Below are positions 28,113 to 37,275 of a DNA stretch of 64,000 nt, piece by piece. The DNA is from Proteobacteria bacterium CAG:495 (GTDB lineage Bacteria > Pseudomonadota > Alphaproteobacteria > RF32 > CAG-239), in contig HF995302.1 of assembly GCA_000432275.1 (NCBI GenBank), positions 1 through 64,000 of the forward strand, in the 5' to 3' direction. The position numbers and the translations under genes are program-made. Under the pieces are notes generated by a model. It was not told the origin of the DNA and did not search any database. It saw nothing but the letters and a program-made list of their open reading frames with translations. The number at the start of each line of letters is the position of its first letter. The first letter of the stretch is position 1.

Positions 28113-28631
28113 TTATTTCTTGAGTTTTGCAAGAACGGCAAAAGGATTCATCTTTTCCGTGGTCTCCTCGTCGAATTCCGATTCAAACTCGAAAACTTCG
28201 CCGTCCTGACGGGGAAAATCGTCGATAACCAGGGCGATTTGCTCCATTGCGATTTCCGCCAAATCGATTTTGCCGTCAATAATAACGTCGGGAACCTCGT
28301 CGTCAAATTCAAACTCCATTTCCCGCAAATCCTTGGGAGACAGCTGCGTGTCAAAATTGATTTCAAATTCGGGCTCATAGGTTTTGGTAAAGTTTTCCAG
28401 CGAAATGACGCTCATCAGTTCCAGTTCGGCTCTGACTTTTCCCCAAACCTTCAGCTGATGTTCTTTTTTGGAAAGTTTTACGTTAAGGTCAGCTTCAAAG
28501 CTTTTGGCGTCAACCACCTTGAGAACGTCTGCGATAAATTTAAGTTCTTTTTCGTCAGCCTTGAATTTGTAGCGGCGTTGGGCGGCGCTCAATTCGTCTA
28601 CGACCAACGGATATGAAAAAAGATTTTGCAT
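28113..28631 (-). CDS. YceD/DUF177 family protein
   Basis: A 172-residue DUF177 protein, the family that commonly precedes rpmF and is implicated in 23S rRNA accumulation in some bacteria and plants. FSYPLVVDEL at the start, a central acidic beta-rich part, DGKIDLAEIAMEQIALVIDDFPR and the PFAVLAKLKK tail fit the family. A 171-bp AT-rich gap separates it from rpmF. Confidence 0.88.
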   Translation of the reverse strand: MQNLFSYPLVVDELSAAQRRYKFKADEKELKFIADVLKVVDAKSFEADLNVKLSKKEHQLKVWGKVRAELELMSVISLENFTKTYEPEFEINFDTQLSPKDLREMEFEFDDEVPDVIIDGKIDLAEIAMEQIALVIDDFPRQDGEVFEFESEFDEETTEKMNPFAVLAKLKK

Positions 28632-28695
28632 AAATACTTTCCTTATGATATAAAGTGATTACTTTTATAATGGATATAACTGCAAGGATGCTCGT

Positions 28696-29169
28696 ATGTC
28701 AATAAACAAAATGATATGCACTTGTTCACTGGTATTGCTTTTGGCTTCCGGCTGCTCGACCGAAAAGGCAAACGAATGGTTTGTCACCCACAACGGAAAT
28801 ATGCCCACTAACGAACGTATCAGCCGTATTGAGGTTGGCGACAGCAAAGAGGAGGTTCGTCAGATTTTGGGCTCGCCGTCTTCAGTCGTTTCTTTTGACA
28901 AGAATACCTGGATTTATATGTCGTCGGATGTCAGACGCATTGCGTTTTTCGCTCCGGAGGAAATTGACCGTGATGTTTTGACGGTTAAATTTAATGACAA
29001 TGACGAGGTACAGGAAATCTCGCGCCTCAGCAAGAACGACGGTGAACAGATTAACGTCAATCCTGATGAAACCGAGGCATTGGGACAAGAACCCGGATTC
29101 TTCCAGAAATATTTTGGCGGGGTAGGGCAGTACAATCCGTTCGGAATGCGTAACAGCTCCGCTCTTTAG
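28696..29169 (+). CDS. bamE: BamE/SmpA outer-membrane assembly lipoprotein
   Basis: A 157-residue lipoprotein of the BAM complex that folds outer-membrane proteins. A lipobox-like LLASGC places the acylated cysteine at C20. The SmpA/OmlA domain has RISRIEVGDSKEEVRQILGSPS, TWIYMSSDVRR and LTVKFNDNDEVQEISRL-type strands. The C-terminal extension is Gly/Phe-rich. It is divergent from yceD, as is common. Confidence 0.9.
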   Translation: MSINKMICTCSLVLLLASGCSTEKANEWFVTHNGNMPTNERISRIEVGDSKEEVRQILGSPSSVVSFDKNTWIYMSSDVRRIAFFAPEEIDRDVLTVKFNDNDEVQEISRLSKNDGEQINVNPDETEALGQEPGFFQKYFGGVGQYNPFGMRNSSAL

Positions 29170-29184
29170 CTTGAACAAAACTTG

Positions 29185-29213
29185 AAAAAGCTCTCTTCGG
29201 GGAGCTTTTTTTT
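29185..29213. terminator. bamE terminator
   Basis: AAAAAGCTC/GGAGCTTTTT around a TCTTCGG loop, followed by more T. The T-rich other side makes it potentially bidirectional. Confidence 0.88.
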
Positions 29214-29221
29214 ATGTCTGC

Positions 29222-29350
29222 TGCAAACTCTGGCAATGGCGGCAAGGTCGGGAAACTGCAGCGAGCCGTGACATAAGCTTTATATCTCTTGGTGTCAAAA
29301 GATATGCTCAGTTTCCCGTCGGGAAATGTTCAAAGGCTTACGGTTGCGGA
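29222..29350. other. Strongly structured intergenic DNA
   Basis: No coding frame is credible. A perfect 10-bp stem (CGGGAAACTG with CAGTTTCCCG) encloses a second stem, ATATCTCTTG with CAAAAGATAT, closed by a 4-nt loop. This is the shape of a structured RNA on either strand. No known RNA family was recognised. Confidence 0.45.
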
Positions 29351-29353
29351 GCA

Positions 29354-29382
29354 TAAAAAAAGACCACCTGTAAAAGGTGGCC
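29354..29382 (-). terminator. Intrinsic terminator, minus strand
   Basis: On the minus strand CCACCT/AGGTGG is followed by TCTTTTTTT. No protein gene lies just upstream, which points to an RNA gene. Confidence 0.75.
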
Positions 29383-29610
29383 GGAGAGTTCAACTATCAA
29401 CGTGCGCTTACATGACCTTTAAGTTTTTAAAAACACAACCGAAATTGTGCTTTCTGGACATATACTTAAAGCTCCCCGACCTTATTCTTATCGGGGATAT
29501 GTCTATCTTCCTGTCTGTAAACAGGCAAAATTAACGATGCATATCCAACACCGAAGCGCATGTGAGCCGTTGAAAGCCCCGAACCGCTAGGTTCTGATAT
29601 AATATAATTA
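29354..29610 (-). ncRNA. Candidate structured ncRNA (possibly 6S-like)
   Basis: A 250-bp minus-strand stretch runs from an AT-rich promoter-like region (TATAAT about 29610-29620) to a strong terminator. Distant segments pair: TTCAAC with GTTGAA, CATGCGCTT with AAGCGCACG (one mismatch), and CGGGG with CTCCG (one G-U). This gives a long irregular rod, as in 6S RNA. Smaller hairpins (CCCCGA/TCGGGG, GCACAA/TTGTGT) sit inside. It lacks RNase P, SRP and tmRNA signatures. Identity is inferred from shape only. Confidence 0.4.
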
Positions 29611-29670
29611 TACCTGACAATGAATATAAAGGAAAAGATAGCCGGTTGCAAGCAATTTTTTTAGGCAATA

Positions 29671-29698
29671 AAAAAGCCCTTCGCGGTGAAGGGCTTTA
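29671..29698 (-). terminator. Terminator of the NhaD-like gene
   Basis: AAAGCCCTTC/GAAGGGCTTT hairpin with a minus-strand TTTTTT tail, 16 bp after the transporter stop. Confidence 0.85.
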
Positions 29699-29713
29699 AT
29701 TCCGGCAAAGAGC

Positions 29714-31084
29714 TTAACCGCCGACGCCGAGGCCCAGCATAAAGTATTCGACATACAAATACGCCGTGGCAATGGCAACCGTCAGCAGCATAATCGGCAT
29801 TGACCAGGCCATAAAGCCGATAAAGCTGATGGGGTTTCCGTTTCGGGTGGCCATACCGGCAACGATAACGTTGGCCGAAGCGCCGATAAGCGTACCGTTT
29901 CCGCCGAAACAGGCACCCAGAGAAAGCGCCCACCAGACCGGCATCATCGCTTCGCGTCCGCCCATCGCTTCTTCCATGGATTTCAGCATCGGAATCATAG
30001 TGGCGACAAACGGAATATTGTCAATGGCCGCAGAGACAATGGCCGATACCCAGATAATCAGCAGGCTGGCCTTTTGAATACTGCCTTCGGTCAGCTCAAT
30101 GAACTTTTGTCCCAGCAGGCTGAGCACGCCGGTAACCTCCAGGCCGTAAACAATGACGAACAAGCCGGCAAAGAAGAAAATCGTTGTCCAGTCTACGATG
30201 GAGAAAATTTCTTCAACCTTATGATCGCGTTCTTCGTGGTTTTTACCGAGGGTATAAAGCAGGAGCAAGACGGCACCGCCGAAAATGGCGATTGTTCCGT
30301 TAGCTATGTGAAAATGCTCTGCGCTGATAAAACCGGCAATGACGAGGAACAAAACGCTTAACGATTTAATCAGCAGTCCTTTGTCTTGAATCGCGGCATT
30401 CTCGTCCAGATTCATAACTTTGGTGCGGCGTGCTTTGGTAGAAACCAGGCGGCGTCCCCAGAAGAAGTCAAAAATACCGATTAAAACAATCATACAGATA
30501 GTGACGATAGGCGTCAGCTCAAATAAAAAGTCGGTAAACGACAAACCGAGCGCCGAACCGATAAGGATGTTGGGCGGGTCGCCGATAAGCGTGGCCGTAC
30601 CGCCGATGTTTGATGCGAAAATCTCAATCAACAGGAACGGATAAGTCGGAATACCGAGTTTTTTGGTAATCTGCAACGTAACCGGCACAATCAGCAAAAC
30701 AGTGGTGACGTTATCCAAAAATGCCGAGAAGACGGCGGTCACGATTGCCAGAACAATCAGTATGCCGCGCGGACTGGCTTTTACCTTTTTGGTGGCCCAT
30801 ATCGCCACATACTGAAAAATGCCGGTTTTTTCCGAAATGCCGACAATCATCATCATGCCGATAAGCAGCGCCAGAGTGTTGAAGTCAATGCCTTTGAAGG
30901 CGTCGGCTTGGGTTAAGATGCCTGCAAAAACCATAATTGACGCGCCCAATAATGCAACCACGGCTCGGTTGAGCTTTTCGGTAAACAAAATGACATAGGC
31001 CATTATTACGATTGATGCGGCTACGATTTTAGCGTCCATACCCCATACTAGGGACGGAACCGCGCTTAAGTCTGCACCATGCAT
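29714..31084 (-). CDS. NhaD/ArsB-type membrane transporter, copy 1
   Basis: A 456-residue polytopic protein of the ion transporter superfamily (ArsB/NhaD, SLC13-like) with about 11-12 helices. GGTATLIGDPPNILIGSALGLSF and, near the end, FGGNGTLIGASANVIVAGMA are the two inverted-repeat signature loops. NhaD members are sodium-proton antiporters and ArsB members export arsenite; the substrate here is not determined. The ATG at 31084 follows AAGGAA; a longer TTG start would add nine residues. It is closely related to the next gene upstream (31160), a tandem duplication. Confidence 0.87.
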   Translation of the reverse strand: MHGADLSAVPSLVWGMDAKIVAASIVIMAYVILFTEKLNRAVVALLGASIMVFAGILTQADAFKGIDFNTLALLIGMMMIVGISEKTGIFQYVAIWATKKVKASPRGILIVLAIVTAVFSAFLDNVTTVLLIVPVTLQITKKLGIPTYPFLLIEIFASNIGGTATLIGDPPNILIGSALGLSFTDFLFELTPIVTICMIVLIGIFDFFWGRRLVSTKARRTKVMNLDENAAIQDKGLLIKSLSVLFLVIAGFISAEHFHIANGTIAIFGGAVLLLLYTLGKNHEERDHKVEEIFSIVDWTTIFFFAGLFVIVYGLEVTGVLSLLGQKFIELTEGSIQKASLLIIWVSAIVSAAIDNIPFVATMIPMLKSMEEAMGGREAMMPVWWALSLGACFGGNGTLIGASANVIVAGMATRNGNPISFIGFMAWSMPIMLLTVAIATAYLYVEYFMLGLGVGG

Positions 31085-31159
31085 AGAATAGTTCCTTCTT
31101 ATTGTTAACAAACACTATTCTTATAGCTGATGACATCCTAATAATGTCTTAACTTCCGC

Positions 31160-32470
31160 CTAAAAGTAGCGGAAATGGAGATAAATCGCCGCTATTCCGA
31201 CGCTGATGACCATGGTCGGCAATGCCCACAGCAAAAAACGGACGAAACTGATATTGACGCCTTCCTTGTTTGCCATGCCGGCAACGATAACGTTGGCCGA
31301 AGCCGCGATTAGAGAGCCGTTTCCGCCAAAACATGAACCCAGAGACAAGGCCCACCAGACCGGCATGATAACATCCCGTCCGCCTAAAGCGTTTTCTACA
31401 TTTTTAATCAAAGGTATCATGGTCGCCACAAACGGGATATTTCCCAGCAAAGTGGAGGCAAAGGCCGACAGCCACAGCATAATCATTGTCGCCCGTTTGA
31501 TACTTCCTTCGGCCATATTGATAAACCAGTCGGCAAGCGGTGTCAGTGCTCCGGCTTCCTCAAGTCCGAATACCAGGGCAAAGAGGCCTGCAAAGAAAAA
31601 GATTGTGGTCCAGTCAACCAGATTAAAGGCTTGTTCTATTTTGTGTTCCCGCTCAAAGTTGTCGCTTCCTGCGGTGTATAAAATCAATAAGACCGCAGCA
31701 CCGAACATAGCGATGGTTCCGTTGGCAATATGATAATGTTCTGCGGCGATAAAACCTCCGATAACGGCAATCAAAACCGTAAGCGACTTCCACATCAGCG
31801 CCCGGTCCGTTATTACCGCAGCAGCCTCCAACTGTAAAACTTCGTTGCGCAGAAAATCCGGGCTTTCCATTTTGCGTCCCCATATTGCGTCAAGAGCCAA
31901 AAGCAGCACAACCATTGTAATCGCCACAACCGGAGTCAGGGCGTATACGAAGTCCATAAACGACAAGCCGAGCGCCGAGCCGATGAGGATATTGGGCGGA
32001 TCTCCGATAAGCGTGGCCGTGCCGCCGATGTTGGAAGCTAAAATTTCCATTATTAAAAACGGGTAGGGCGAAACCTTCAGCTTGCGGGTAACCTGAAATA
32101 TAATCGGAACCATTAGCAAAACAGTGGTAACATTGTCCAAAAATGCAGAAAAAACAGCTGTAACAACGGCTAAAACCATCAACAGCATACGTGGTCGGGC
32201 CTTAACTTTCTGCGCTGACCATATGGCCACAAACTGAAACATTCCCGATTTTTCGCCAATACCCACAATGGTCATCATGCCGATAAGCAGTGCCAGCGTA
32301 TTAAAGTCGACGGCGGCCAGAGCGCTTTCCTGCGTCAGCACCCCTGCAAAAATCATTAATGACGCGCCCAGAATGGCCACAACCGCACGGTTGAGCTTCT
32401 CGGTGAACAACAGAACATAACTAAGCGTCAGGATGATAACCGCCATCATCATCTTGTCACTGAGCTGCAT
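31160..32470 (-). CDS. NhaD/ArsB-type membrane transporter, copy 2
   Basis: A 436-residue paralogue of copy 1 with the same architecture. GGTATLIGDPPNILIGSALG and GGNGSLIAASANVIVAGMA are nearly the same as in copy 1. The TVFSAFLDNVTTVLL segment is shared. The 75-bp gap to copy 1 is compatible with one transcript. GAGGAG precedes the ATG. Substrates may differ, since the helices have diverged. Confidence 0.87.
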   Translation of the reverse strand: MQLSDKMMMAVIILTLSYVLLFTEKLNRAVVAILGASLMIFAGVLTQESALAAVDFNTLALLIGMMTIVGIGEKSGMFQFVAIWSAQKVKARPRMLLMVLAVVTAVFSAFLDNVTTVLLMVPIIFQVTRKLKVSPYPFLIMEILASNIGGTATLIGDPPNILIGSALGLSFMDFVYALTPVVAITMVVLLLALDAIWGRKMESPDFLRNEVLQLEAAAVITDRALMWKSLTVLIAVIGGFIAAEHYHIANGTIAMFGAAVLLILYTAGSDNFEREHKIEQAFNLVDWTTIFFFAGLFALVFGLEEAGALTPLADWFINMAEGSIKRATMIMLWLSAFASTLLGNIPFVATMIPLIKNVENALGGRDVIMPVWWALSLGSCFGGNGSLIAASANVIVAGMANKEGVNISFVRFLLWALPTMVISVGIAAIYLHFRYF

Positions 32471-32545
32471 ATCATAATCTCCTCAATTCGTTTTTTTGCA
32501 GATAGATTAAATATATGTATCAATAAGCTGAAATAAAGATTTAAA

Positions 32546-33280
32546 TTAATCTTTGGTCTTGGAAATGTAGTTGATAATTCCGTAAAGCGTATTCAATTCC
32601 TGTTCCGTCAGTTCTCTGCGGGTAAAGATGTTACGCAGGTTGATAACCAGTTTTTCTCGTTGCGCGTCAATTTTGTAGTTGCCGCAGCCTTCCATTTTAT
32701 TTTCCAGAAAACCGCAAAAAGCCAACACTTTTTCTTTGTCTGCCAATTGAGTGTGATTAGTCACGAACTGCTCTTCCGGAGCTTGAATTTGGGTTTTGTA
32801 AAACTCATAGCCGGCCAAAAGCACCGCTTGCGACAAATTAAGCGAACAATGGCGCGGATTGAGCGGAATATTAATGATTGCATCAGCCAGGGACACGTCG
32901 TCGTTATGAAGTCCCGTCCGCTCCGGCCCGAATAAAATTCCTGTTCGGATTCCTTCTCTGCATTTGTTGTTCAGCTCGGCTGCAGCTCTGTCTGCGGTAA
33001 AAACCTGCTTGGTCTGGTCTCTGTGCCGGGCAGTCGTTGCCGCAACATAATGCAAGTCGGCAATGGCGTCTGCGGTCGAACCGAAAATTTCGGCGTTTTC
33101 CAGAATTTCTTCGGCGTTTGAGGAGGCCGATATGGCTTTTGCCGAAAGGTGGTCTTCTCTGGGGTTAACCAGGCGCATATTGTAAAGGCCGCAATTCATC
33201 ATGGCTCGAGCCGCCATACCGACGTTTTCGGCCAATTGCGGTTCAACCAGAATAACATAGGGTTGATTGGAATTTGTCAT
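32546..33280 (-). CDS. trmJ: TrmJ-type tRNA ribose methyltransferase
   Basis: A 244-residue SPOUT methyltransferase of the TrmJ/LasT group, which 2'-O-methylates position 32 of tRNA. ILVEPQLAENVGMAARAMMNCGL at the start, FGPERTGLHNDDVSLAD and INIPLNPRHCSLNLSQAV are knot motifs. The C-terminal extension (about 175-244) is family-typical. The start has a plausible GGACA ribosome site. Confidence 0.9.
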   Translation of the reverse strand: MTNSNQPYVILVEPQLAENVGMAARAMMNCGLYNMRLVNPREDHLSAKAISASSNAEEILENAEIFGSTADAIADLHYVAATTARHRDQTKQVFTADRAAAELNNKCREGIRTGILFGPERTGLHNDDVSLADAIINIPLNPRHCSLNLSQAVLLAGYEFYKTQIQAPEEQFVTNHTQLADKEKVLAFCGFLENKMEGCGNYKIDAQREKLVINLRNIFTRRELTEQELNTLYGIINYISKTKD

Positions 33281-33295
33281 TAAAGTGTCCTGAAT

Positions 33296-33799
33296 TTATT
33301 GTTTTCCGGCAGTTCCGTCCGCAGTTGCCTTTTCCGGCTCATCATCAGTCTGCGGCAGGAGTTTTTCATTGAAATATTTTTCAACGGCTTTTGCATTGTT
33401 TACGTCAACGTTGTCTTTTTTGAATTCAATTTGCTGGTCGCTGGACAGTGAGAGGTTTTCTCTCCGAACCTGAACCTCGCTGTAGCGGTTCAAGGCATCG
33501 ACAATACCTCTTAACTCGGAGGGTTCATATTTTTGAGAGGCATATTTTAGCTTTTTCATGAGCGGAGCCTGTGCCGCAATAATTTGTTCGGGAGTAGCTT
33601 CCGTCGGTCTGACGACCTTTGTTTCCTTTTCCTGTTCGGCGGTTTCTTCCCGGGCGACGGTTTCCGTCTGCGTTTTAATCGGCTCGGCAACAGTCGTCTT
33701 AACGCTTTCGCCGGTCCGTTGAACATGAAAAACCTGTGCTTCTGCGTTAGAAAGGCACATAAAACAGGATATGGCTAATAAACCGAAATTTTTTAACAT
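33296..33799 (-). CDS. Secreted protein of unknown function
   Basis: A 167-residue protein with a signal peptide (MLKNFGLLAISCFMCLSNAEA, then QVF). A Thr/Glu-rich linker follows, then a helical charged region (ATPEQIIAAQAPLMKKLKYASQKYEP). It ends with a disordered tail. No family recognised. The ATG at 33799 follows AAGGAT; an upstream start at 33844 would lie inside the neighbour and bury the signal peptide. It is 15 bp before trmJ and 22 bp after the next secreted gene, so the three may form an operon. Confidence 0.65.
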   Translation of the reverse strand: MLKNFGLLAISCFMCLSNAEAQVFHVQRTGESVKTTVAEPIKTQTETVAREETAEQEKETKVVRPTEATPEQIIAAQAPLMKKLKYASQKYEPSELRGIVDALNRYSEVQVRRENLSLSSDQQIEFKKDNVDVNNAKAVEKYFNEKLLPQTDDEPEKATADGTAGKQ

Positions 33800-33821
33800 C
33801 GGAAAATCCTTTTCAGGCGGG

Positions 33822-34412
33822 TTAGTCGGTTGACAGAATATCAATGCTGTTAAACAGGATATTTTCCATATCTAAACCGGTACCGTCTTCAACAACGTCT
33901 ATAAAACCGGAAAACATCGTATCGAAAGGATTGTTTTGATGGCCTAAACCGTCATAGGCTTCTCGGAGCTGTTTGGCATAGTTTTTCGGCAGGTCTTTAA
34001 TTCCCTGATCATAACTCGCGGGAATTTTATATCCGAGATTTCTCAAATGCTGTGTGGCAACCAACATATTGTGGCGGTTGACTTCGGGAGCAATCATCTC
34101 CTGTCCCATGGCGTTTCCGTAGGTTGTAGCTTCGCCTATGTAGTTCAGCTTGCCGTGCTGACCGCTTCCGCGCCAGGTTTTGATGCCGCTTTTGTCGCGA
34201 GCCCGAGCCCATGGATCAACCGGCAGAATTTCTCCACCGTTGGCAGTATTGTCATAAACCGGAGCGTGGGTAACGTCGGTATCGGCGACATTATCGCCCA
34301 TATATCCTTCGTTGGGTTTAATTTCCCACGGATTTGAAGGTAATTGTGCAAATGCGGAAGCCGCTGTCAATAAACAGCTTGCTCCGGCCAAAAGATATGC
34401 AAATTTTTTCAT
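33822..34412 (-). CDS. Secreted protein of unknown function
   Basis: A 196-residue protein with a clear signal peptide (MKKFAYLLAGASCLLTAASAFA). The mature part is Asn/Gly/Asp-rich and lacks Cys. WEIKPNEGYMGDN and WRGSGQHGKLNYIGEATTYG are notable segments, and a short helical C terminus carries FDTMFSGFIDVVEDG. No family recognised. Periplasmic or outer-surface location is inferred. Confidence 0.65.
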   Translation of the reverse strand: MKKFAYLLAGASCLLTAASAFAQLPSNPWEIKPNEGYMGDNVADTDVTHAPVYDNTANGGEILPVDPWARARDKSGIKTWRGSGQHGKLNYIGEATTYGNAMGQEMIAPEVNRHNMLVATQHLRNLGYKIPASYDQGIKDLPKNYAKQLREAYDGLGHQNNPFDTMFSGFIDVVEDGTGLDMENILFNSIDILSTD

Positions 34413-34485
34413 AATACCCTCCCAAACTACTCCTACCTAATATTATCATACTATAAATCATAGCAAAATAATAGTTACAAAATTG

Positions 34486-35379
34486 TTATAATTTTGCAAA
34501 ATCCGTCTTATTTAATTTATTTCTCAGTTTTTTTGCACCTGTTGAAAATTTTAAATGATCACAGTCTAAAAAATCTCGACTTTCAAAATCAACGTCATCA
34601 TAAAAGTTCAACAACCGGATATGTGGATTGTTTTGCACAATATTGTTGATTTGTGCAAATAATATGTCGGAGGATTCCAATAAAGATTTGTAGTCATTTC
34701 TGTAAGGAGGAATCACAATTATAAGAGTATGTCCATTCTTTTTGCTGTCATCTATAAGCATTTTTAAATATTTTAATGGATGAGGTTGACGTTTGTTATG
34801 CTTTTTGTGTTTTTCTGCCACATATTGAACAAGCTCTGATGACATATCAATATAGTTGTCGTCGTGTTGGAAGGTGTTTGCTTGGGTCGATATTATCTGA
34901 ATGTTTTGTTTTATTTGTTTTTCTGCCGCTTTTACAGCCTTTTTCTTTAATTCTTTTTCATTTTCGTAAGGTATCCCAAAAAATAATTTAAGAGGAACAC
35001 ATCTGCAATATTCCGAACATTTGCCTAGATTAAAGCCATTTGAAAAAACAGAAAAAAATAAAATAACTTGTTTAAGATTACACATTTGTGGAGCAAACAA
35101 TTTATAAAGTTGATAAGAATAATATAAATCTTGAGATGAAGTTCCTAAATTTAGTTCTTTGTCTTGTTCTGCCAAGCCTCTCATAGCATGAGACGAACCA
35201 AGAATTAATCTTTGTGCAAATAGTTTTTTTTCGGAATGTTTTTTTAGGAAAAAAGGTTGAATAGAATACTCAATAAGCTGTTCTGTATTTAATTTTAAAC
35301 CAAAATATTCCCTAATATAATGCCGAATACGTTTTGACGGAATAAGATTAGATAATAGTTTTATTATAATTTTAGACAT
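34486..35379 (-). CDS. SGNH/GDSL-hydrolase-like protein, AT-rich
   Basis: A 297-residue protein of low G+C compared with its neighbours. LILGSSHAMRGL fits the nucleophile block of SGNH enzymes, LNLGTSSQDLYYSYQLYK a second block, and DCDHLKFSTGAKKL the C-terminal Asp-His block. Such proteins often modify surface polysaccharides. No signal peptide or membrane anchor is obvious. Base composition and isolation between secreted and housekeeping genes suggest acquisition. Confidence 0.55.
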   Translation of the reverse strand: MSKIIIKLLSNLIPSKRIRHYIREYFGLKLNTEQLIEYSIQPFFLKKHSEKKLFAQRLILGSSHAMRGLAEQDKELNLGTSSQDLYYSYQLYKLFAPQMCNLKQVILFFSVFSNGFNLGKCSEYCRCVPLKLFFGIPYENEKELKKKAVKAAEKQIKQNIQIISTQANTFQHDDNYIDMSSELVQYVAEKHKKHNKRQPHPLKYLKMLIDDSKKNGHTLIIVIPPYRNDYKSLLESSDILFAQINNIVQNNPHIRLLNFYDDVDFESRDFLDCDHLKFSTGAKKLRNKLNKTDFAKL

Positions 35380-35442
35380 AATACCCCCAATTTTGTGCCA
35401 ACTGGGTTTGTATTTATCATATAGTTATAATTAAAACAATAT

Positions 35443-36519
35443 TTATTTAATAAAGCCGCCGCCCATGACTCTGGTGCCGTCGTAAAAACAGCATCCTTGT
35501 CCGGGGGCCACGCCTGCAAATTCTTCTCTCAAACGAACAACGGCAGCGTTGCCGTCAAATTCAACCCTGGCCGGAACCGCTTTTTGCCGGGAGCGCAGCT
35601 TAACGTAAAGGTCGGCTCGGGAGGGCTGCATCTCTCCCAGCCAGTTAACGTTTTCAAGGCGGACTTCGGTTTGATACAAGTCTTTTTCCGCGCCGACTAC
35701 GATACGGTTGTTTTGGGCGTCAATCTTTAATACGTAGAGAATGTCACCGCCGCCGATGCCCAAGCCCCGGCGTTGGCCGATTGTATAATGGATAATGCCT
35801 TTGTGCCGCCCCAGAATTTTACCTTGCAGATTTATAATATCGCCGGGTTCGTCTTTGAAACCGGATTGAAGCTTTTCAATCAGATCTGCATATCTGCCGT
35901 CGGAGACGAAACAAATGTCCTGACTGTCTGCCTTATGGGCAATTTCTAACCCTGCTTCGGATGCCAAAGCTCTGGTTTGTTCTTTGCTGTAAGTCGCCAG
36001 CGGACAACGCAGCATCTGCAAAATGTCTTTTTTTACGGCAAACAAAAAGTAGCTCTGGTCACGTCGCACATCGCTGCCTTTATGAAGTTCCACGCCGTGT
36101 TCGGTAAGTCTGATGTCGGCATAATGTCCGGTAACGATGATGTCTGCACCTTTGGCTTGAGCCTCTTCGGCCAATAATCCGAGTTTAATCTTTTTATTGC
36201 ACATAATGCAGGGAGAGGGCGTTTCGCCGCGGAGATAAGCAGAGCTGAAGTAGTCGACAACCTCTTTGCGGAAGGCGGCTTTCATGTCCAGAAAATAATG
36301 CGGAATACCGAGCTTTTCGGCAACGACTGCAGCGTCAGCTATTGACGAAACCGTCGGAGCGTACGGAGGCAACAGCAAATCCATCGTCATTCCAAAAACA
36401 TCATATCCTTCTTTTTTCAGAAGATATGCGGTTGCCGAACTGTCAACGCCGCCGGACATGGCAACGCAGACTTTTGTATCTTGTGGTCTTTTATTCAGCC
36501 CCAGGCTGTTTGGTTTCAT
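35443..36519 (-). CDS. mnmA: tRNA 2-thiouridylase MnmA
   Basis: A 358-residue enzyme that thiolates U34 of tRNAs for Lys, Glu and Gln. The PP-loop [15 protein letters not shown] is near residue 20. Catalytic cysteines are in [11 protein letters not shown] and [26 protein letters not shown] and the C-terminal [11 protein letters not shown] are typical. Its start lies inside cysE (29-bp overlap). Confidence 0.95.
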   Translation of the reverse strand: MKPNSLGLNKRPQDTKVCVAMSGGVDSSATAYLLKKEGYDVFGMTMDLLLPPYAPTVSSIADAAVVAEKLGIPHYFLDMKAAFRKEVVDYFSSAYLRGETPSPCIMCNKKIKLGLLAEEAQAKGADIIVTGHYADIRLTEHGVELHKGSDVRRDQSYFLFAVKKDILQMLRCPLATYSKEQTRALASEAGLEIAHKADSQDICFVSDGRYADLIEKLQSGFKDEPGDIINLQGKILGRHKGIIHYTIGQRRGLGIGGGDILYVLKIDAQNNRIVVGAEKDLYQTEVRLENVNWLGEMQPSRADLYVKLRSRQKAVPARVEFDGNAAVVRLREEFAGVAPGQGCCFYDGTRVMGGGFIK

Positions 36520-37186
36520 TTTTAGACGCTTTCAGATTTTTACGAAGTTCCTCAATTTCTTTTTGCAAAAATTCCAGTTGACATTCAACCGGATCCTTGT
36601 CAGTGGGACAAACGCCGTAAGCCATAAATCCCTTGGGTTCTTTTTTGCTTTTCTCAACCGCATGGGCCGGCACGCCGACAACGGTTTGGTTTGCTTCCAC
36701 ATCTTTAAGGACGACGGCGTTGGCGCCAACCTTAACGTTGTCACCGATGTTAATCGGTCCCAATATCTGGGCCCCTGCGCCGACGATGACGTCATTGCCC
36801 AGCGTGGGATGGCGTTTGTTGGTGTTTTTTCCGCTTTTTGAAAAAACGGTGGAACCGCCGAGGGTCACGCCGTGATAAAGCGTTACGTTGTTGCCGATTT
36901 CGGTCGTTTCGCCAATCACGACGCCCATGCCGTGGTCGATAAAGAAACCTTTGCCGATTCGCGCACCGGGATGAATCTCCACGCCGGTCAGAAATCTCGT
37001 CATTTGTGAAACGACGCGCGCCGTCAGCTTAAAGTTACGCTTCCACAGGGCATGGCACAGGCGGTACATAATGATAGCGTGCAGTCCCGAGGAGCAGAGC
37101 AGGGCTTCCGTTCGGCTCTTGGTTGCGGGATCGCGGGCGATAACCGCGTCGATGTCGTTAAGAATTATCTTGAATTTTGCTTTCAT
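36491..37186 (-). CDS. cysE: Serine O-acetyltransferase
   Basis: A 231-residue left-handed beta-helix acetyltransferase for cysteine synthesis. The N-terminal helical part contains [20 protein letters not shown]. The hexapeptide domain has [21 protein letters not shown] and GVTLGG. The overlap with mnmA, which uses cysteine sulfur, may be functional. The C-terminal 60 residues are charged and helical. Confidence 0.93.
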   Translation of the reverse strand: MKAKFKIILNDIDAVIARDPATKSRTEALLCSSGLHAIIMYRLCHALWKRNFKLTARVVSQMTRFLTGVEIHPGARIGKGFFIDHGMGVVIGETTEIGNNVTLYHGVTLGGSTVFSKSGKNTNKRHPTLGNDVIVGAGAQILGPINIGDNVKVGANAVVLKDVEANQTVVGVPAHAVEKSKKEPKGFMAYGVCPTDKDPVECQLEFLQKEIEELRKNLKASKNETKQPGAE

Positions 37187-37275
37187 TTTGTGTTACATTC
37201 CTGAAAATATTAATAATTTATATAGTTTTCATAACATATAATACTAAAAGTTCTAAATTTAGGTTAAAAAAGAAA

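Noticed and set aside
29222..29280. Second tmRNA coding piece (GCTGCAAACTCTGGC reads AANSG)
   Set aside because: No matching acceptor piece or Ala-Ala end, and a complete ssrA exists at 38957-39364.
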